Assembly: GCF_900100955.1 (NCBI RefSeq)
Contig: NZ_FNCC01000009.1
Span: 248,001-312,000 of the forward strand
Direction of reading: 5' to 3'
Length of the DNA stretch: 64,000 nucleotides
From: Lentzea fradiae
GTDB taxonomy: Bacteria > Actinomycetota > Actinomycetes > Mycobacteriales > Pseudonocardiaceae
Below the pieces are notes generated by a model that worked only from the letters and a program-made list of their open reading frames with translations, searched no databases and had not been told where the DNA came from. The position numbers were made by a program, and so were the translations under genes. This document shows, one piece after another, positions 48,055-57,413 of the stretch (positions are counted from its first letter, which is position 1; each line of letters opens with the position of its first letter).

Positions 48055-49035
48055 CTACGCGAGCGGCTTGCGGACGAGGATCAGCCGCGATCCGGGCAGC
48101 CGTCCCTCGACGATCCGCTCGACCTGGAAACCCGCCTCGGTGAACGCCGCCGACCACTGCTCGGCGTTCATCAGCCGCTGCGACATCAACGCCTGGGTGT
48201 AGACGTACTCCGGTCCGAACGCCTCCGCGGTGTCCTCGCTCTGGGTCGGCGGAGCCACCTCGGTGGTGAGGACGTACGCACCGGCGGGCAGCCGCTCGCA
48301 CGTCCTGGTGAGGTAGTCGACGAGCACGTCGTGGCCCAGCTCCAGCACCTCGTGCATGAAGAAGAAGGCCATCACCAGGTCGATGTTCTCCAGGTGCGGC
48401 ACGCTGTCCACGTCGGTGGCGTCGACCTGGACGATGTCGATGCGGTCGCCGAACCCGGCCCTCTCGACCTCCTGCGTCGCCTCCGCGCAGGCGGCGGGGC
48501 TGATGTCGAAGCCGACCCCCTTCGCGTCGGTCGCGCGGCACAGGTCGATCAGGAAGTGGCCGTTGCCGCAGCCGATGTCGCCGATCGTGGTGAACTCGAT
48601 GCCGCCCAGGATCTCCATGACCTCGGCCCGCAGGTCGGCCTCGCCGACCAGCGCGCTGCCGACCGCGACCCAGCGCACGTCGCGGTCCACCTCGGTGCCG
48701 AAGGTCTGCTTGCGCGACAGCAGGCCGTCGAGGCTGTTGAGGGCCTCGCCGTAGCCGCCCGCGAGCCACAGGAGGTAGCCGCGCTCGTCGTAGAGGTGGC
48801 GGCCGGACTTCGTGAGCACGTACCGGTTCCCCTCCTGCCGCACGATCCCCCGCTCCGCGAGGTAGCGGAACGTGGCCTCGCCGAGGAACTCCTCGTACCC
48901 CAGCTCGGCCGGGACGACGCCGTGCTCCGCCAGCTGGTCGAGCGCGCCGAGCTTCTCCAGCGCGGAAATGACGGTGCAGGTCACGTACGCCTGCATGTAG
49001 TCGAAGACCGGACGGTCGATCACCTGCTGTGCCAC
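48055..49035 (-). CDS. SAM methyltransferase, possibly acting on a 2-oxo acid
   Basis: This 326-residue protein has an N-terminal helical/winged dimerisation part (about 1-140) and a class I methyltransferase core with IGDIGCGNGHFLID and a late AFFFMHEVLELGHD. This two-part layout is shared with O-methyltransferases and with the 2-oxo-acid C-methyltransferases MppJ and SgvM, which methylate the beta carbon before transamination. Its neighbours downstream are an aminotransferase (49073) and an adenylation enzyme, so beta-methylation of an oxo acid is an attractive inference. The ATG at 49035 is the start. Confidence 0.85.
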   Translation of the reverse strand: MAQQVIDRPVFDYMQAYVTCTVISALEKLGALDQLAEHGVVPAELGYEEFLGEATFRYLAERGIVRQEGNRYVLTKSGRHLYDERGYLLWLAGGYGEALNSLDGLLSRKQTFGTEVDRDVRWVAVGSALVGEADLRAEVMEILGGIEFTTIGDIGCGNGHFLIDLCRATDAKGVGFDISPAACAEATQEVERAGFGDRIDIVQVDATDVDSVPHLENIDLVMAFFFMHEVLELGHDVLVDYLTRTCERLPAGAYVLTTEVAPPTQSEDTAEAFGPEYVYTQALMSQRLMNAEQWSAAFTEAGFQVERIVEGRLPGSRLILVRKPLA

Positions 49036-49072
49036 GGTTGTGCTCCCATCTCAATCCTGCTCGGAAAGTCGG

Positions 49073-50269
49073 TCAGAGCCCGGTGCCGGACATGCCGGTC
49101 CGGAAGGAGGCCAGCCGGACGGCCACCTCGTCGAGGAACTCCGAACTGCGGTTGAACGCCACGCGCACGTGGTCCGCGCCGGCCGCGGGGTCCACGTGGA
49201 AAACGGTTCCCGGCGCCACCAGCACACCGGCCTCGCGGACCAGCCTGTGCGCGAAGTCGTCGCTGCTCTCGCCCCGCGGCACCCGTGCCATCAGGTAGCA
49301 GCCGCCGTCCGGGAGACGGCACTCCATGCCGATCTTCTCCAGCAACGTGACGACCCGGTCGCGCTGGGACCGCAGGTCGTCCGCCGGCGTGGCGAAGCCG
49401 GGGTCCTGTGCCGCCGCTTTCGCGACCGCCTCCTGCAACGGCGCGGGGGCGCCCGCGCACACCGTCGCGTGCACCCGACGGGCGATGGCCGTGAGCTCGG
49501 CGCTCGCACGGAGGTAGCCGAGCCGCCAGCCGCTCACCGAGTGGGTCTTCGAGAGGCTGCCGACGAGGAAGCTCCGGTCGCGCAGGCCGGGGACCTCGGT
49601 CACCGAGATGTGCGGCTTGGCGAAGGTGAACCCGCTGTAGATCTCGTCGGAGATGACGACGGCGTTCCACTGGTGGCACAGCGCGGCGATCTCGGCCCAC
49701 TCGGACTCGTCCAGCATGTGGCCGGTCGGGTTGTTGGGCGTGCTGACGATCACCGCCTTGGTGGCGGGGCCGAACGCCGCGCGCAGCTCGGCGGGGTCGA
49801 AGCGCCAGTCGTCCGGCCGGGTGCGCACGAACCGCGGGACGCCTCCCGCCAGTACCACGGCGTTGACGAAGTTCTCGTAGTACGGCTCGAACACCACCAC
49901 CTCGTCGCCGGGGTCGACCACGGCCAGCACGGCGGCCATGAGCGCCTCGGTGGCGCCGACCGTGATGGTCAGCTCGGTGCCGGGGTCGGTGTCGCCGGGC
50001 AGCGTGTCCGCGATCCAGCGGCGCAACGCGCGGTTGCCCTCCGGCAGCTCGTACTGGTTGTGGCCGGAGCGCAGCGCGGCGCAGGCTTCGTCGATCACCA
50101 GCGGCGACGTCTCCGGCGCGCCCGGCACCCCGAGCCCGAGGTCGACGGCGTCCGACCGCGCCGCTTCCGCGAGCAGCTCGAAGATCCGGCCGGAGATCAT
50201 GCCGCGCACGCGTGACGACGCGCGCGGGAACGCGGGACCGGTCACGTCCCGTTCCGTTGTCGAGGTCAC
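49073..50269 (-). CDS. Class I/II PLP-dependent aminotransferase
   Basis: This 398-residue enzyme of fold type I has PLP Lys in GSLSKTHSVSGWRLGY, STPNNPTGHML, and SDEIYSGFTF. It probably converts a 2-oxo acid to an L-amino acid for the pathway, following methylation by the neighbouring enzyme. The GTG at 50269 lies 3 bases after the stop of the adenylation gene, so the two are co-transcribed, with the methyltransferase following 37 bases later. Confidence 0.92.
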   Translation of the reverse strand: MTSTTERDVTGPAFPRASSRVRGMISGRIFELLAEAARSDAVDLGLGVPGAPETSPLVIDEACAALRSGHNQYELPEGNRALRRWIADTLPGDTDPGTELTITVGATEALMAAVLAVVDPGDEVVVFEPYYENFVNAVVLAGGVPRFVRTRPDDWRFDPAELRAAFGPATKAVIVSTPNNPTGHMLDESEWAEIAALCHQWNAVVISDEIYSGFTFAKPHISVTEVPGLRDRSFLVGSLSKTHSVSGWRLGYLRASAELTAIARRVHATVCAGAPAPLQEAVAKAAAQDPGFATPADDLRSQRDRVVTLLEKIGMECRLPDGGCYLMARVPRGESSDDFAHRLVREAGVLVAPGTVFHVDPAAGADHVRVAFNRSSEFLDEVAVRLASFRTGMSGTGL

Positions 50270-50272
50270 GGC

Positions 50273-51829
50273 TCAGCCCTCGTCCTCGGCGAAACGCCGC
50301 TGCAGTTCCATCAGGTCCGTCTTGCCGTTCGCGTTGACGGGCAGCGCCTTGAGCTCCAGCCAGCGCCTCGGGACCATGTAGGCGGGCAGCCTGCGTGCCA
50401 CCGCCTCCCGCAGCACGGGGACGGTCAGCCCCTCTTCGGCGGGGACGTACGCCGCGCAGATCTCCAGTGCGCCGCTGCGGCCCGGCGTGGTCACGACCGC
50501 CGCCATCGCGACCTCCGGCACCGCGTGCAGCGCCGTCAGCAGGTCGTCGAGCTCGATGCGGTACCCGCTGATCTTCACCTGCCGGTCCGCGCGGCCGTGG
50601 AAGCGCAGCAGCCCGTCGGGACCGATCCGGCCGAGGTCACCGGTCCGGTAGTAACGGCGGCCGTCCCGCTCGAAGAACGCCTTGGCCGTGCGTTCCGGCG
50701 AACGCCAGTAGCCCGGCGTCACGCCGACGCCGCCGATGACGACCTCGCCGATCTCGCCGATCGGCAGCGGGGCCAGGTCCTCGCCGACGACGGACACGTC
50801 CTCCCCCGGGATCGCCACGCCCATCGGCAGCGGCTCGTGCGGCGGTTCGGTCACGGTGTGGAAGCAGCTCGCGATCGTCGCCTCGGTGGTGCCGTAGACA
50901 CCGGTGAACGAGACGTGCGGCAGCCGCTTCATCCAGTACGCGAGGTCGTCCGGCAGGAACACCTCGCCGCCCCAGACGAGGCGGCGCAGGTCCGGCAGGT
51001 CGTCCTCGGCGAGCACGTCGTACCGGGCGATCGCGCTGAGCACGGACGGCACGGTCGCCAGCTGCGTCACCCGCGAGGACCGCAGGAACTCCACCAGCGC
51101 GGTGGGCGTCAGGCTCGCCGACGGTGGCACCAGGTGCAGTTCGGCGCCGCAGCTCAGCGCGCCGTAGACGTCCCACAGGGAACCGTCGAAGTGCATCTGG
51201 AGATGACAGGAGATCCGGTCTTCCGCGGTGAACCCGAAGTGGTCGTGGGCCCAGCCGACGAAGTGCGCGATGCCGTCGTGCGTGAGCTGCACCCCCTTCG
51301 GCTCGCCCGTGGACCCGGAGGTGAACAGGAGGTACGCGACGCCGGACTCACCGGCAGGCGCCTGCGGGTCCTTTGTGGACGCTTCGGCCAGCGTGGTCTC
51401 GTCCAGCACGGGGACTTGCGCGGTCGCGGTGCCGTCGGGGACGAACAGCGCGGTCACGACGTCCGCGGGCACGGCGGCCAGCACGTCCGCCGCCAGCGGG
51501 GCACGGGCGGTGTCGGCCAGCAGCACGCACGGACCCACCTGCCCGACGACGGAGACGAGGCGGCTCACCGGGCTCGCCACGTCCAGCGGCACGCACACAC
51601 CGCCCGCCCTCAGCACGCCCAGCAGGTACACGACCATCTCCGGTGACTTCGGCACCAGCACGCAGACCCGGCCGCCCGGCCGCAAACCGGCCGCCAGCAA
51701 CGCGTTCGCCACGCGGCTCGCCGTCTCGTCGAGCCTTCCGTAGGTCAGCCGCCGGTCACCGTGGACGATCGCGACCGCGTCCGGCGTCCGCGCGGCCTGG
51801 GCGCCGACGAGCGCGTCGAGCCGCGTCAC
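50273..51829 (-). CDS. Stand-alone amino-acid adenylation enzyme (NRPS A-domain type)
   Basis: This 518-residue complete adenylation domain has A3 LLFTSGSTGEPKGV, A5 GVYGTTEATIAS, A7 YRTGDLGR, A8 FHGRADRQVKISGYRIEL and the catalytic Lys in NANGKTDL (A10). No condensation or carrier domain is attached. It would activate an amino or hydroxy acid and load a free carrier protein, most simply the one encoded at 53533. The GTG at 51829 begins the leftward transcript that continues into the aminotransferase and methyltransferase. A 266-base divergent region separates it from the aldehyde dehydrogenase. Confidence 0.92.
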   Translation of the reverse strand: MTRLDALVGAQAARTPDAVAIVHGDRRLTYGRLDETASRVANALLAAGLRPGGRVCVLVPKSPEMVVYLLGVLRAGGVCVPLDVASPVSRLVSVVGQVGPCVLLADTARAPLAADVLAAVPADVVTALFVPDGTATAQVPVLDETTLAEASTKDPQAPAGESGVAYLLFTSGSTGEPKGVQLTHDGIAHFVGWAHDHFGFTAEDRISCHLQMHFDGSLWDVYGALSCGAELHLVPPSASLTPTALVEFLRSSRVTQLATVPSVLSAIARYDVLAEDDLPDLRRLVWGGEVFLPDDLAYWMKRLPHVSFTGVYGTTEATIASCFHTVTEPPHEPLPMGVAIPGEDVSVVGEDLAPLPIGEIGEVVIGGVGVTPGYWRSPERTAKAFFERDGRRYYRTGDLGRIGPDGLLRFHGRADRQVKISGYRIELDDLLTALHAVPEVAMAAVVTTPGRSGALEICAAYVPAEEGLTVPVLREAVARRLPAYMVPRRWLELKALPVNANGKTDLMELQRRFAEDEG

Positions 51830-52095
51830 GCCGGTTCACCCGCTTCACCCACGCCTTGGATTCCCACCGAGCTACCTCCTCGCAGAACGCGGTGCATGCG
51901 CCTTTCGACGAGTGACCTTGCACCGGGGCGTTCCTTCGGCGATACCGGCGCATTCCCGCGCCGGCGCCCCGAGTTCCTGGCGCTCCGCTTGCCTGGCAAC
52001 GATTACGCACCGATGAGCGCTGCGGTGCCGCGGATTACCGCAGAGTGGATCTCCGCCGTGGCCCGGCTCCGCGCTCCGGGCCTTTACTGAGGCGC

Positions 52096-53439
52096 ATGCC
52101 CTCGACTGCCACGGATCCGAGGACCGGTGTCCCCCGACAGGTCTTCCCCACGCTGCGCGAAGACGACATCCACCGAGCCGTCCACTCGGCACGCCTCAGC
52201 GCGGCCGGGTGGGCGGCCCTGACCACCGGCGAACGCTCCCGGCGTCTGCTGCGGCTCGCCGCCGCGGTCGAGGACGACGCCGCGGCCTACGTGCGGAGCG
52301 AGTGCGCCGGCACCGGCAAACCCCGCTCGGAGGCCGAGGGCGAGATCGCGAACTGCGTCGACCTGCTGCGCTTCTACGCGGGCGTGGTCAGGGGCGACCT
52401 CAGCCCCGCGAGCGGGCACCGGATTCCCGGCCGGGAGAGCTGGGTGCGGTGGGAGCCGCTCGGCGTCGTCGGCGTGGTCGTGCCGTGGAACTACCCGTTG
52501 ATGATGGCGATCTGGCGTCTCGCGCCCGCGCTCGCCGCCGGGAACGCGGTCGTGCTGAAACCGGCCGAGACCACGCCGGACAGCGTGCTGCTGCTGGCCG
52601 AGCACGCCGCGGAGGTGCTGGGGCCGGACGTGCTGACCGTGACGCCCGGTGACCGCGAGACCGGCAGGCTCCTGGTGGCGAGCGACGTCGACGCGATCGC
52701 GTTCACCGGCAGCCTGCAAGGCGGTCTCGACGTGCACGCCCGCGCCGGGGTGCGCCGGGTGAGCCTCGAGCTGGGCGGCAACTGCCCGGCGATCGTGCTC
52801 CCGGACGCCCCCGCGCACACCTACGAGGACCTCGTGGCGGCGTGCACCTACAACGCCGGCCAGAGCTGTGCCGCCCCGGCACGGGTGATCACCCTCGCCG
52901 AGAACTTCGACTCGACCGTCAGCGCACTGGCCGAAGCCATGCGCGGACGCCGTGCGGGCGCCGACTTCGGTCCCCTCAACAACCCCGACCAGCTCGCGCG
53001 GTACGACTCCATCCTGAACGCGAGCAAGGCCGCGATCCGCGAGCAGGGCGACGTGGTCGTGGCACCTGACGAACGCGGCGGTTACTGGCGCCCCGGCGTC
53101 GTCCTCGCCGACCTGCCGGACGACGACCCCGCCGTCACCGAGGAGATCTTCGGCCCGGTCCTGACGGTGCAGGCGGCGGACTCGCCGGAGCACGCCGTCC
53201 GGATGGCCAACGACGTGCCGCAGGCCCTGGCGGCGAGCGTCTGGGGTGACTCGGTCTCCGGCCTCCTCGGCATCAGCCGCGAGCTGCAGGCGGGCGAGGT
53301 CTGGGTGAACTGCCACCTGGAGCAGACCGCCGACCTCCCGCACGGCGGCCGCAAGCAGTCGGGCTCCGGCACCGACCTGAGCGTGCTGGCCCTCACCGAG
53401 TACCAGCGGCCGAAGACCGTCACCGTCAGGATCGCCTGA
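52096..53439 (+). CDS. NAD(P)-dependent aldehyde dehydrogenase
   Basis: This 447-residue aldehyde dehydrogenase has the cofactor motif GVVVPWNYPLMMAIW, an AFTGSLQGG loop, general-base Glu in LELGGNCPA and nucleophile Cys in NAGQSCAAPAR. It oxidises an aldehyde to the acid; a carrier-bound or amino aldehyde intermediate is possible. The ATG at 52096 is selected because the sequence before it is poorly coding. The carrier-protein gene follows after 93 bases. Confidence 0.92.
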   Translation: MPSTATDPRTGVPRQVFPTLREDDIHRAVHSARLSAAGWAALTTGERSRRLLRLAAAVEDDAAAYVRSECAGTGKPRSEAEGEIANCVDLLRFYAGVVRGDLSPASGHRIPGRESWVRWEPLGVVGVVVPWNYPLMMAIWRLAPALAAGNAVVLKPAETTPDSVLLLAEHAAEVLGPDVLTVTPGDRETGRLLVASDVDAIAFTGSLQGGLDVHARAGVRRVSLELGGNCPAIVLPDAPAHTYEDLVAACTYNAGQSCAAPARVITLAENFDSTVSALAEAMRGRRAGADFGPLNNPDQLARYDSILNASKAAIREQGDVVVAPDERGGYWRPGVVLADLPDDDPAVTEEIFGPVLTVQAADSPEHAVRMANDVPQALAASVWGDSVSGLLGISRELQAGEVWVNCHLEQTADLPHGGRKQSGSGTDLSVLALTEYQRPKTVTVRIA

Positions 53440-53532
53440 CCGGCGCCCAACGACCGATCCCCTGACCACGCCGTCGCTCCGGCATCGGAGCGGCGCCGAC
53501 AGCTGTGCGCCATCACGCAGAAGGAGACCCGC

Positions 53533-53808
53533 ATGACCACCGTCCCGCCGCCGGCCTCGGACACCGTTCTCGCCGCGGTCAGCGAAAGCCTGCTCGAACT
53601 GCTCGGCCTCACCGAGCTGCACCCGGAGACCGAGCTCGTGGACAGCGGTGTGCTGAGCTCGCTCGCGATGGTCGGCCTCATCGCGAAGCTCGAACGGCGC
53701 TTCGACATCCGCATCGGCAAGGACGACCTGGAGCTCACCAACTTCCGCACCCCGCTCGCGATCACCAGGCTGGTGAGCGCGAAGACCGCGGCCACGTCCG
53801 CCGGCTGA
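53533..53808 (+). CDS. Free-standing acyl/peptidyl carrier protein 1
   Basis: This 91-residue carrier has a four-helix pattern and the phosphopantetheine site in DSGVLSSLAMV, where the usual DSL reads SSL. The layout resembles D-alanyl carrier proteins. The modified Ser would hold an intermediate activated by the adenylation enzyme at 50273 or 61912. The ATG at 53533 follows AGAAGGAGA. The 132-base structured repeat begins 83 bases after its stop. Confidence 0.87.
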   Translation: MTTVPPPASDTVLAAVSESLLELLGLTELHPETELVDSGVLSSLAMVGLIAKLERRFDIRIGKDDLELTNFRTPLAITRLVSAKTAATSAG

Positions 53809-53890
53809 GCACTCCGCCAGAGGTTCTGTCCCTCTCCCGCCCCACACCCGCCCGAGCGTCACCCATCCAGCCGGTCCCCGCCTCCCCTCC

Positions 53891-54022
53891 GTGACGCGGC
53901 TTTAGTACGCGGGGGCCCCGCGTACGCCGAGACAGTACGAAAGGGCCCCGCGTGCGACACGGGAAACGCGAAAGAGAGTCGCGAGCGGGGCGGGGCGTTA
54001 CGGACAGCAGTTCTGAAGCGTG
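53891..54022 (+). ncRNA. Structured repeat element, copy 1
   Basis: This 132-base element is about 85-90% identical to 63559-63691. Arm A GTACGCGGGG (53905-53914) pairs with arm B CCCCGCGTAC (53916-53925), or alternatively with arm C CCCCGCGTGC (53946-53955) through one G-T pair. Arm C can also form a second hairpin: CCCCGC (53946-53951) with GCGGGG (53985-53990), and GCGAC (53954-53958) with GTCGC (53978-53982). The loop ACGCGAAAGAGAG is invariant. It lies between a carrier gene and a GNAT gene. A structured RNA or attenuator is the leading idea; a non-autonomous mobile element is the alternative. Confidence 0.6.
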
Positions 54023-54075
54023 CTGGGACGGGTGTCCCCAGCGCAGATGACGACCTTCTCGACCGGGAGCCTTTG

Positions 54076-55125
54076 ATGAGCGAGACCTTCGCACTCTCCG
54101 GGTGCCTGCCGCCGGACGTTCCGGAGATCCTGGAGCTGCAGGACGCCCTGTGGCACGGCGAAGAGCACAACCTCGCCTACTACCACTGGAAGTACCGCGA
54201 CAACCCGTACCTGGACGGGCGCTTCTCCGTGCTGGCCAGGGACGGTTCCGGCCGGGTGGTGGGGATGGTCGGGGTGTTCGGTTCGCGGTGGGAACGCGAC
54301 GGTGCCCGGTTCACGCTGCCGTGCGTCACCGACACGATCGTCGTTCCCGAGCACCGCAACAGCCCGTTGTTCCACCTGATGCTCGACGAGGCGGCCCGCC
54401 GGCTGCGGGACGCGGGCATCCCCTGGCTGCTCGACTTCGGCGACCAGGGCGCGATCCCCGCCATGCTGCTGCGGGGCTGGAAGATGGCCGGGCCGTGGCC
54501 GCTCTCGGTCGTCACCAGGACCGGCGACCCGTTCCGGCCGGGGTGGGCGGACGAGCCGGTGCGGACCGGTACCAGGTCGGGCGTCCCCATCTCGGTGGCG
54601 ACGGGCGACGAGCACACCATCGCGGCGATGGCCGAGGTCGCGTCCCGCGTCCCCGACGACGGCCGGGTCCGCGTGGCGCGCGACGCCGAGTACTACGCCT
54701 GGCGGGCGGCCAACCCGATGGCCGACTACCGCTACCTCGTGGCGGGGGACGAGAAGCCGGTCGGGTTCCTGGTCGGCCACCGCTTCGTGCTCGACCCCGC
54801 CGACGGGGACACGCCGACGACCATCGTCGAGTGCGAGGCCGACGACCCGGACGTCAAGGCGGACCTGGTCGACGTGGCCCACGACCTCCTGCCGGGGCGG
54901 TGGATCCTGCTCTGCACGCAGGACCTGCCCGCCGAGGCGCGGGAGGTGCTCCTGCGGCGGGGAGCGGAGATCTCCGAACCCACCGGCCGGTTCGCCCTGG
55001 ACGGCCACCTGCCCACGCTCATGCTCAAGCCCACCGGTGCCGAGCCGGGCGCCCCGGTGCCGCCCGACCTCGCCGAGCCGGGGAGCTGGGACGTGCGCGG
55101 GACTCCCGGCCGCGCCTGGCGCTGA
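54076..55125 (+). CDS. GNAT-family acyltransferase with two GNAT-like halves
   Basis: This 349-residue protein begins with a GNAT fold (HWKYRDNPYL, VGMVGVFGS, DTIVVPEHRNSPLFHLML) and contains a second, weaker repeat after about residue 180 (YRYLVAGDEKPVGFLVGHR). The paired arrangement recalls acyltransferases that use acyl-CoA, carrier-bound or aminoacyl-tRNA donors. The donor here is unknown. The ATG at 54076 is preceded by GGGAG. It lies directly behind structured repeat copy 1, which could control it, and is followed by a 20-base-pair hairpin. Confidence 0.8.
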   Translation: MSETFALSGCLPPDVPEILELQDALWHGEEHNLAYYHWKYRDNPYLDGRFSVLARDGSGRVVGMVGVFGSRWERDGARFTLPCVTDTIVVPEHRNSPLFHLMLDEAARRLRDAGIPWLLDFGDQGAIPAMLLRGWKMAGPWPLSVVTRTGDPFRPGWADEPVRTGTRSGVPISVATGDEHTIAAMAEVASRVPDDGRVRVARDAEYYAWRAANPMADYRYLVAGDEKPVGFLVGHRFVLDPADGDTPTTIVECEADDPDVKADLVDVAHDLLPGRWILLCTQDLPAEAREVLLRRGAEISEPTGRFALDGHLPTLMLKPTGAEPGAPVPPDLAEPGSWDVRGTPGRAWR

Positions 55126-55135
55126 AGCCACCGAT

Positions 55136-55179
55136 GCCGGAGTGCCGCCCGAACCGCGTGGTTCGGGCGGCACTCCGGC
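55136..55179. terminator. Bidirectional terminator between two GNAT genes
   Basis: Perfect 20-base arms (55136-55155 and 55160-55179) enclose the 4-base loop GCGT between convergent genes. Confidence 0.9.
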
Positions 55180-55193
55180 GTTTCGGGGCCCGG

Positions 55194-55688
55194 TCAGCGG
55201 CCGAGGGGCCGGTGGAGGTGCACGACGTGCGAGCCTTCGCGCTGATCGGCGAGGACGAACCCGAGTGCCTGCAACAGCTCCACGGTGTGCGCCAGTCCCG
55301 GGTTCGCCTCGCAGCGCACCGCGTCGGCCCCGAGACCGGTCGCGGTGGCGATGGCCCGGCGCACGCACATCATCCCGGCCAGCGAGCCGGCGGCCTCCGG
55401 CCTGACCGCGAGCCGGGTCAGGTAGACCGGCCGGACCGCGGGAGGGAACGCGTCCGGAGGCTCGTCGAAGGGCGGGCTCTCCACGAGCGTGAACATCGCC
55501 GTCGGCAGCTCGCCGTCGCGCAGCAGGTGGACCCGGCCGGCAGCGACGTGCGCCGCGGTGCCGGCGGGGTTGCGCACGGGTGCCGCCGTGCCGGTCCGTT
55601 CGGCCTGGAAGCGGTCGCTGGCGCACAGCAGGTCGTGCACCTCGGCCGGGTCTGCGGCCATTTCCCAGCGGTATCCCGTCGAGGTCAT
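55194..55688 (-). CDS. GNAT-family N-acetyltransferase
   Basis: This 164-residue single GNAT domain has LTRLAVRPEAAGSLAGMMCV (acetyl-CoA loop) and a C-terminal NPGLAHTVELLQALGF motif. It may acetylate a pathway intermediate, modify the product for self-protection or be unrelated. The ATG at 55688 is preceded by AAGGGAAGG. It is divergent from the ATP-grasp gene across 293 bases, which contain two ATTCCGG repeats but no gene. Confidence 0.85.
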   Translation of the reverse strand: MTSTGYRWEMAADPAEVHDLLCASDRFQAERTGTAAPVRNPAGTAAHVAAGRVHLLRDGELPTAMFTLVESPPFDEPPDAFPPAVRPVYLTRLAVRPEAAGSLAGMMCVRRAIATATGLGADAVRCEANPGLAHTVELLQALGFVLADQREGSHVVHLHRPLGR

Positions 55689-55981
55689 CGCACCTTCCCT
55701 TGATAGGTCGCGACCACGTTAGGAAGGCACCTCCGAATCGGCAATCAATTCCGGAATGGAAGCGGTAACTGACATTCCGGTTACCCGCCGCCTACCCACG
55801 GTTCGGCAGCGGCGCAGGAAAATGAGAGGGCACTGATCGTCGTTCACGCGAGCATCTCGACGTGTCCGCCGCACTAGTTCCCGGGACATTTCGCCATTGC
55901 TCCCGGGGACCGGTCGCGGCCCTGGGTCCGCCCGCGAGCACCGGACGCGCATTCACCACGACCACGAACAGGAGCTGCTCG

Positions 55982-57229
55982 ATGAAGGTGCTCATGCTCA
56001 GGCACAACTGGCACCAGCTGGTGCTCGACCACGCCGACGAGGTCTACGCGGTCCTGGACTCCTCGCCCGGCTGCCTCGCCATGCCCCCCGAGGCCCTCGC
56101 CCGCTTCGCCGGGGTCTACCGGATCTCGTCGTACGACTCGCTGGAGGAGCTGAGCGCCGTCGCGGGCGACCTCCTGTCCCGCGGGATCGAGATCGACCGC
56201 GTCGTCAGCTTCCCCGAGTTCACCCAGTACGCCGCGGGGTACCTCGCGCACCTGCTCGGCCTCGGCCACTTCTCGCCGTCCGTGGCGCTGGCCACCCGCG
56301 ACAAGCGGGTCACGAAGCTCCGCGCCGCCCAGGCCGGTGTGCCGACGGCCCGCTGGTGCTCGGTCCCCGACCTCGCCACCGCCGACCCCGCCGCGATCGA
56401 GCGGGCCGTCGGCTACCCGCTGGTCCTCAAGCCGGCGGGCGGCTGGGGCACCACGGCCACGGTGAAGGTCGACGGCCCCGCCGAGCTGGCGGAGGCGCTG
56501 CGGACCCTCTCCGACGAGCTGCCCAGCCCTCTCGCCGCGCAGTTCATCGCGGAGGAGTTCATCGACGGCGAGGAGTTCCACGTCGACGCCGTGTGGCGGG
56601 ACGGCAAGCCGTGGACCTTCCACGTGAGCCGCTACTTCTCGCCCCGGCTGCGAGCCTGGTCCGGGCGGGCGGCCCACGGTTCGGTGCTGTTGCGCGAGTC
56701 GGAGTTCGGCGACCTGTACGCCCAGCTCCTCAAGATCAGCACGCAGCTGAACTCCGCCGTGGGCGTCGAGCGCGGCGCCACCCACCTGGAGGTGTTCCGC
56801 GAGCACGGCACCGGGCGGCTGCTCGTCTCGGAGATCGCCTCGCGGATCGGCGGAGCGAACGTGGCGAACGTCGTCGAGGCGCTGGACGGCGTGCACGGCG
56901 GGCTGGTCGTCCTGCACGAGCTGCTCGACGGCGAGCGCTCCGGCCTGCCGTTCGCCTCCGGGTCCCACCCCGTCGTCGGCGGCCTGTGCCTGGTCCCGCG
57001 GCGGTCCGGCGTGATCGTCTCGATGCCGGACAGGTCCGAGCTGCTGGCACACCCGAACGTGCTGGACGCGGTCAGCTACCACCAGGTGGGCGACCACGTC
57101 GAGGCGTCCCACCCGTCCGTCTGGTGCACGCTCCTCGTCATCGGCGCCGAGACCGAGCCCGAGCTGGAACGGACCGCCCTCGCGCTGTCCGAGATCTTCG
57201 AGATCCGGACGGAACCCGCGGGGAGATGA
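55982..57229 (+). CDS. ATP-grasp ligase (amino acid or peptide ligase type)
   Basis: This 415-residue ATP-grasp enzyme has the nucleotide-binding LVLKPAGGWGTTATV, EEFIDGEEFHVDAV and the metal-binding SEIASRIGGANV with Glu and Asn. It belongs to the carboxylate-amine ligase group that includes dapdiamide and bacilysin ligases, making an amide bond through an acyl phosphate. It could couple two amino acids or an amino acid and an acid. The ATG at 55982 has AGGAG 7 bases upstream. A second ATP-grasp gene is cut by the right edge of the window. Confidence 0.9.
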   Translation: MKVLMLRHNWHQLVLDHADEVYAVLDSSPGCLAMPPEALARFAGVYRISSYDSLEELSAVAGDLLSRGIEIDRVVSFPEFTQYAAGYLAHLLGLGHFSPSVALATRDKRVTKLRAAQAGVPTARWCSVPDLATADPAAIERAVGYPLVLKPAGGWGTTATVKVDGPAELAEALRTLSDELPSPLAAQFIAEEFIDGEEFHVDAVWRDGKPWTFHVSRYFSPRLRAWSGRAAHGSVLLRESEFGDLYAQLLKISTQLNSAVGVERGATHLEVFREHGTGRLLVSEIASRIGGANVANVVEALDGVHGGLVVLHELLDGERSGLPFASGSHPVVGGLCLVPRRSGVIVSMPDRSELLAHPNVLDAVSYHQVGDHVEASHPSVWCTLLVIGAETEPELERTALALSEIFEIRTEPAGR

Positions 57230-57413
57230 CCCGGTGCCCGCCGGGCACCGCGCACCAATTCAGTGTGACCACCGTGGAAATTCGATGGAGCTGCTCTCGG
57301 CGACGCGTTTTTCAACGTGGCTCGAATGCAGCCGGGAGAACGGGAAAACAATGGCGCTGTTCGACTCGCTGTCCGAACCACGCACTATCTCAGTACCCGA
57401 GGAAGCACGCGTG

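Noticed and set aside
51896..52090. 64-codon frame ending just before the aldehyde dehydrogenase
   Set aside because: No ribosome site and poor third-position GC; it occupies what looks like a divergent promoter region.
53891..54022. Structured repeat as a tRNA or T-box leader
   Set aside because: No cloverleaf, no CCA-pairing TGGN box and no specifier pattern could be built, unlike the real T-box at 47724-47955.
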